DNA of 5,321 bases from an uncultured Elusimicrobia bacterium (GTDB lineage: Bacteria; Elusimicrobiota; Elusimicrobia; Elusimicrobiales; Elusimicrobiaceae). How positions within the stretch are numbered: the first letter of the stretch is position 1; each line of letters begins with the position of its first letter. Where the stretch lies: the NCBI GenBank assembly GCA_945483375.1, contig CALYRQ010000079.1, positions 1 to 5,321 on the forward strand. Direction: 5' to 3'. Shown in pieces: positions 5,188 through 5,321 of this stretch. The notes under the pieces are model-generated. The model saw only the letters and a program-made list of their open reading frames with translations, was not told the origin of the DNA and searched no databases. Made by a program: the position numbers and the translations under genes.

Positions 5188-5321
5188 ATGTCCCACAAAA
5201 AATATTACACCCGCGAAATTTATCAAGTACCAGATGCGCAACTGCCCGAAAATTTTACCGCCCGGCTGCCGGAAAAGTTGACGAAAGGAGGGCGGATTCT
5301 CCACAACGCCCGCAACCAAAT
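5188..5321 (+). CDS. Unidentified protein, N-terminal 44 codons only
   Basis: An open frame starts with ATG at 5188 and runs off the right edge. The start is well supported: AAGGAA at 5177–5182 lies 5 nt upstream, and a candidate promoter lies at 5129–5157. The visible part begins MSHKKYYTREIYQVPDAQLP and ends GGRILHNARNQ. It has no signal peptide or membrane segment in the visible portion, so the product probably starts in the cytoplasm. I do not recognise the family with confidence. The pattern G-x-I-x-x-x-x-RN faintly recalls the N-terminus of Kdo/WaaP-type lipopolysaccharide kinases, but this is weak and should not be taken as a function. It diverges from rplJ and is not functionally tied to it by anything seen here. 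Confidence 0.75.
   Translation, partial: MSHKKYYTREIYQVPDAQLPENFTARLPEKLTKGGRILHNARNQ

Noticed and set aside
5068..5319. Minus-strand 83-codon frame at the right edge
   Set aside because: It is antisense to the supported plus-strand start at 5188 and crosses both divergent promoters; its sequence reflects A/T-rich DNA.

Overview
This window carries the L10–L12–RNA polymerase β transcription unit of a bacterium, read on the minus strand from right to left, and the first 44 codons of a divergent plus-strand gene at the right edge. The order along the minus strand is promoter region and leader (about 5095–4855), rplJ (4854–4330), a long structured spacer (4329–3998), rplL (3997–3614), a hairpin-rich spacer (3613–3464), then rpoB (3463 to the left edge). 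rpoB is cut by the window just before the conserved C-terminal stretch of β. No mobile element, CRISPR array, tRNA or rRNA was seen.

Organism: the proteins are clearly bacterial, with good Shine-Dalgarno sites and moderate GC in genes but A/T-rich divergent promoter DNA. The β subunit has only a short charged helical segment where Proteobacteria carry a large insertion. The protein style reminds me of Elusimicrobiota (gut lineages), but this is recall rather than a search, and other Gram-negative-type phyla are possible.

How the genes work together: L10 binds 23S rRNA and holds the L12 dimers of the ribosomal stalk. β forms, with β', the active centre of RNA polymerase. In well-studied bacteria an L10–L12 complex represses its own mRNA through the rplJ leader, and attenuation or RNase III processing between rplL and rpoB tunes polymerase output. 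This window has RNA structure at the matching places: a branched leader before rplJ, and a 16-bp hairpin capped by a GAAA tetraloop between rplL and rpoB. It also has a less usual one, a 332-bp rplJ–rplL spacer holding several separate hairpins and small open frames, one overlapping the rplJ stop codon as TAATG. rplK, rplA, nusG and secE, which usually precede rplJ, are absent; the next gene upstream is divergent.

The core genes look ordinary and intact. The parts worth a second look are the rplJ–rplL spacer, the leader with its alternative pairings, the hairpins before rpoB, and two substitutions in the rifampicin-binding region of β. Nothing here demands a wholly new system.
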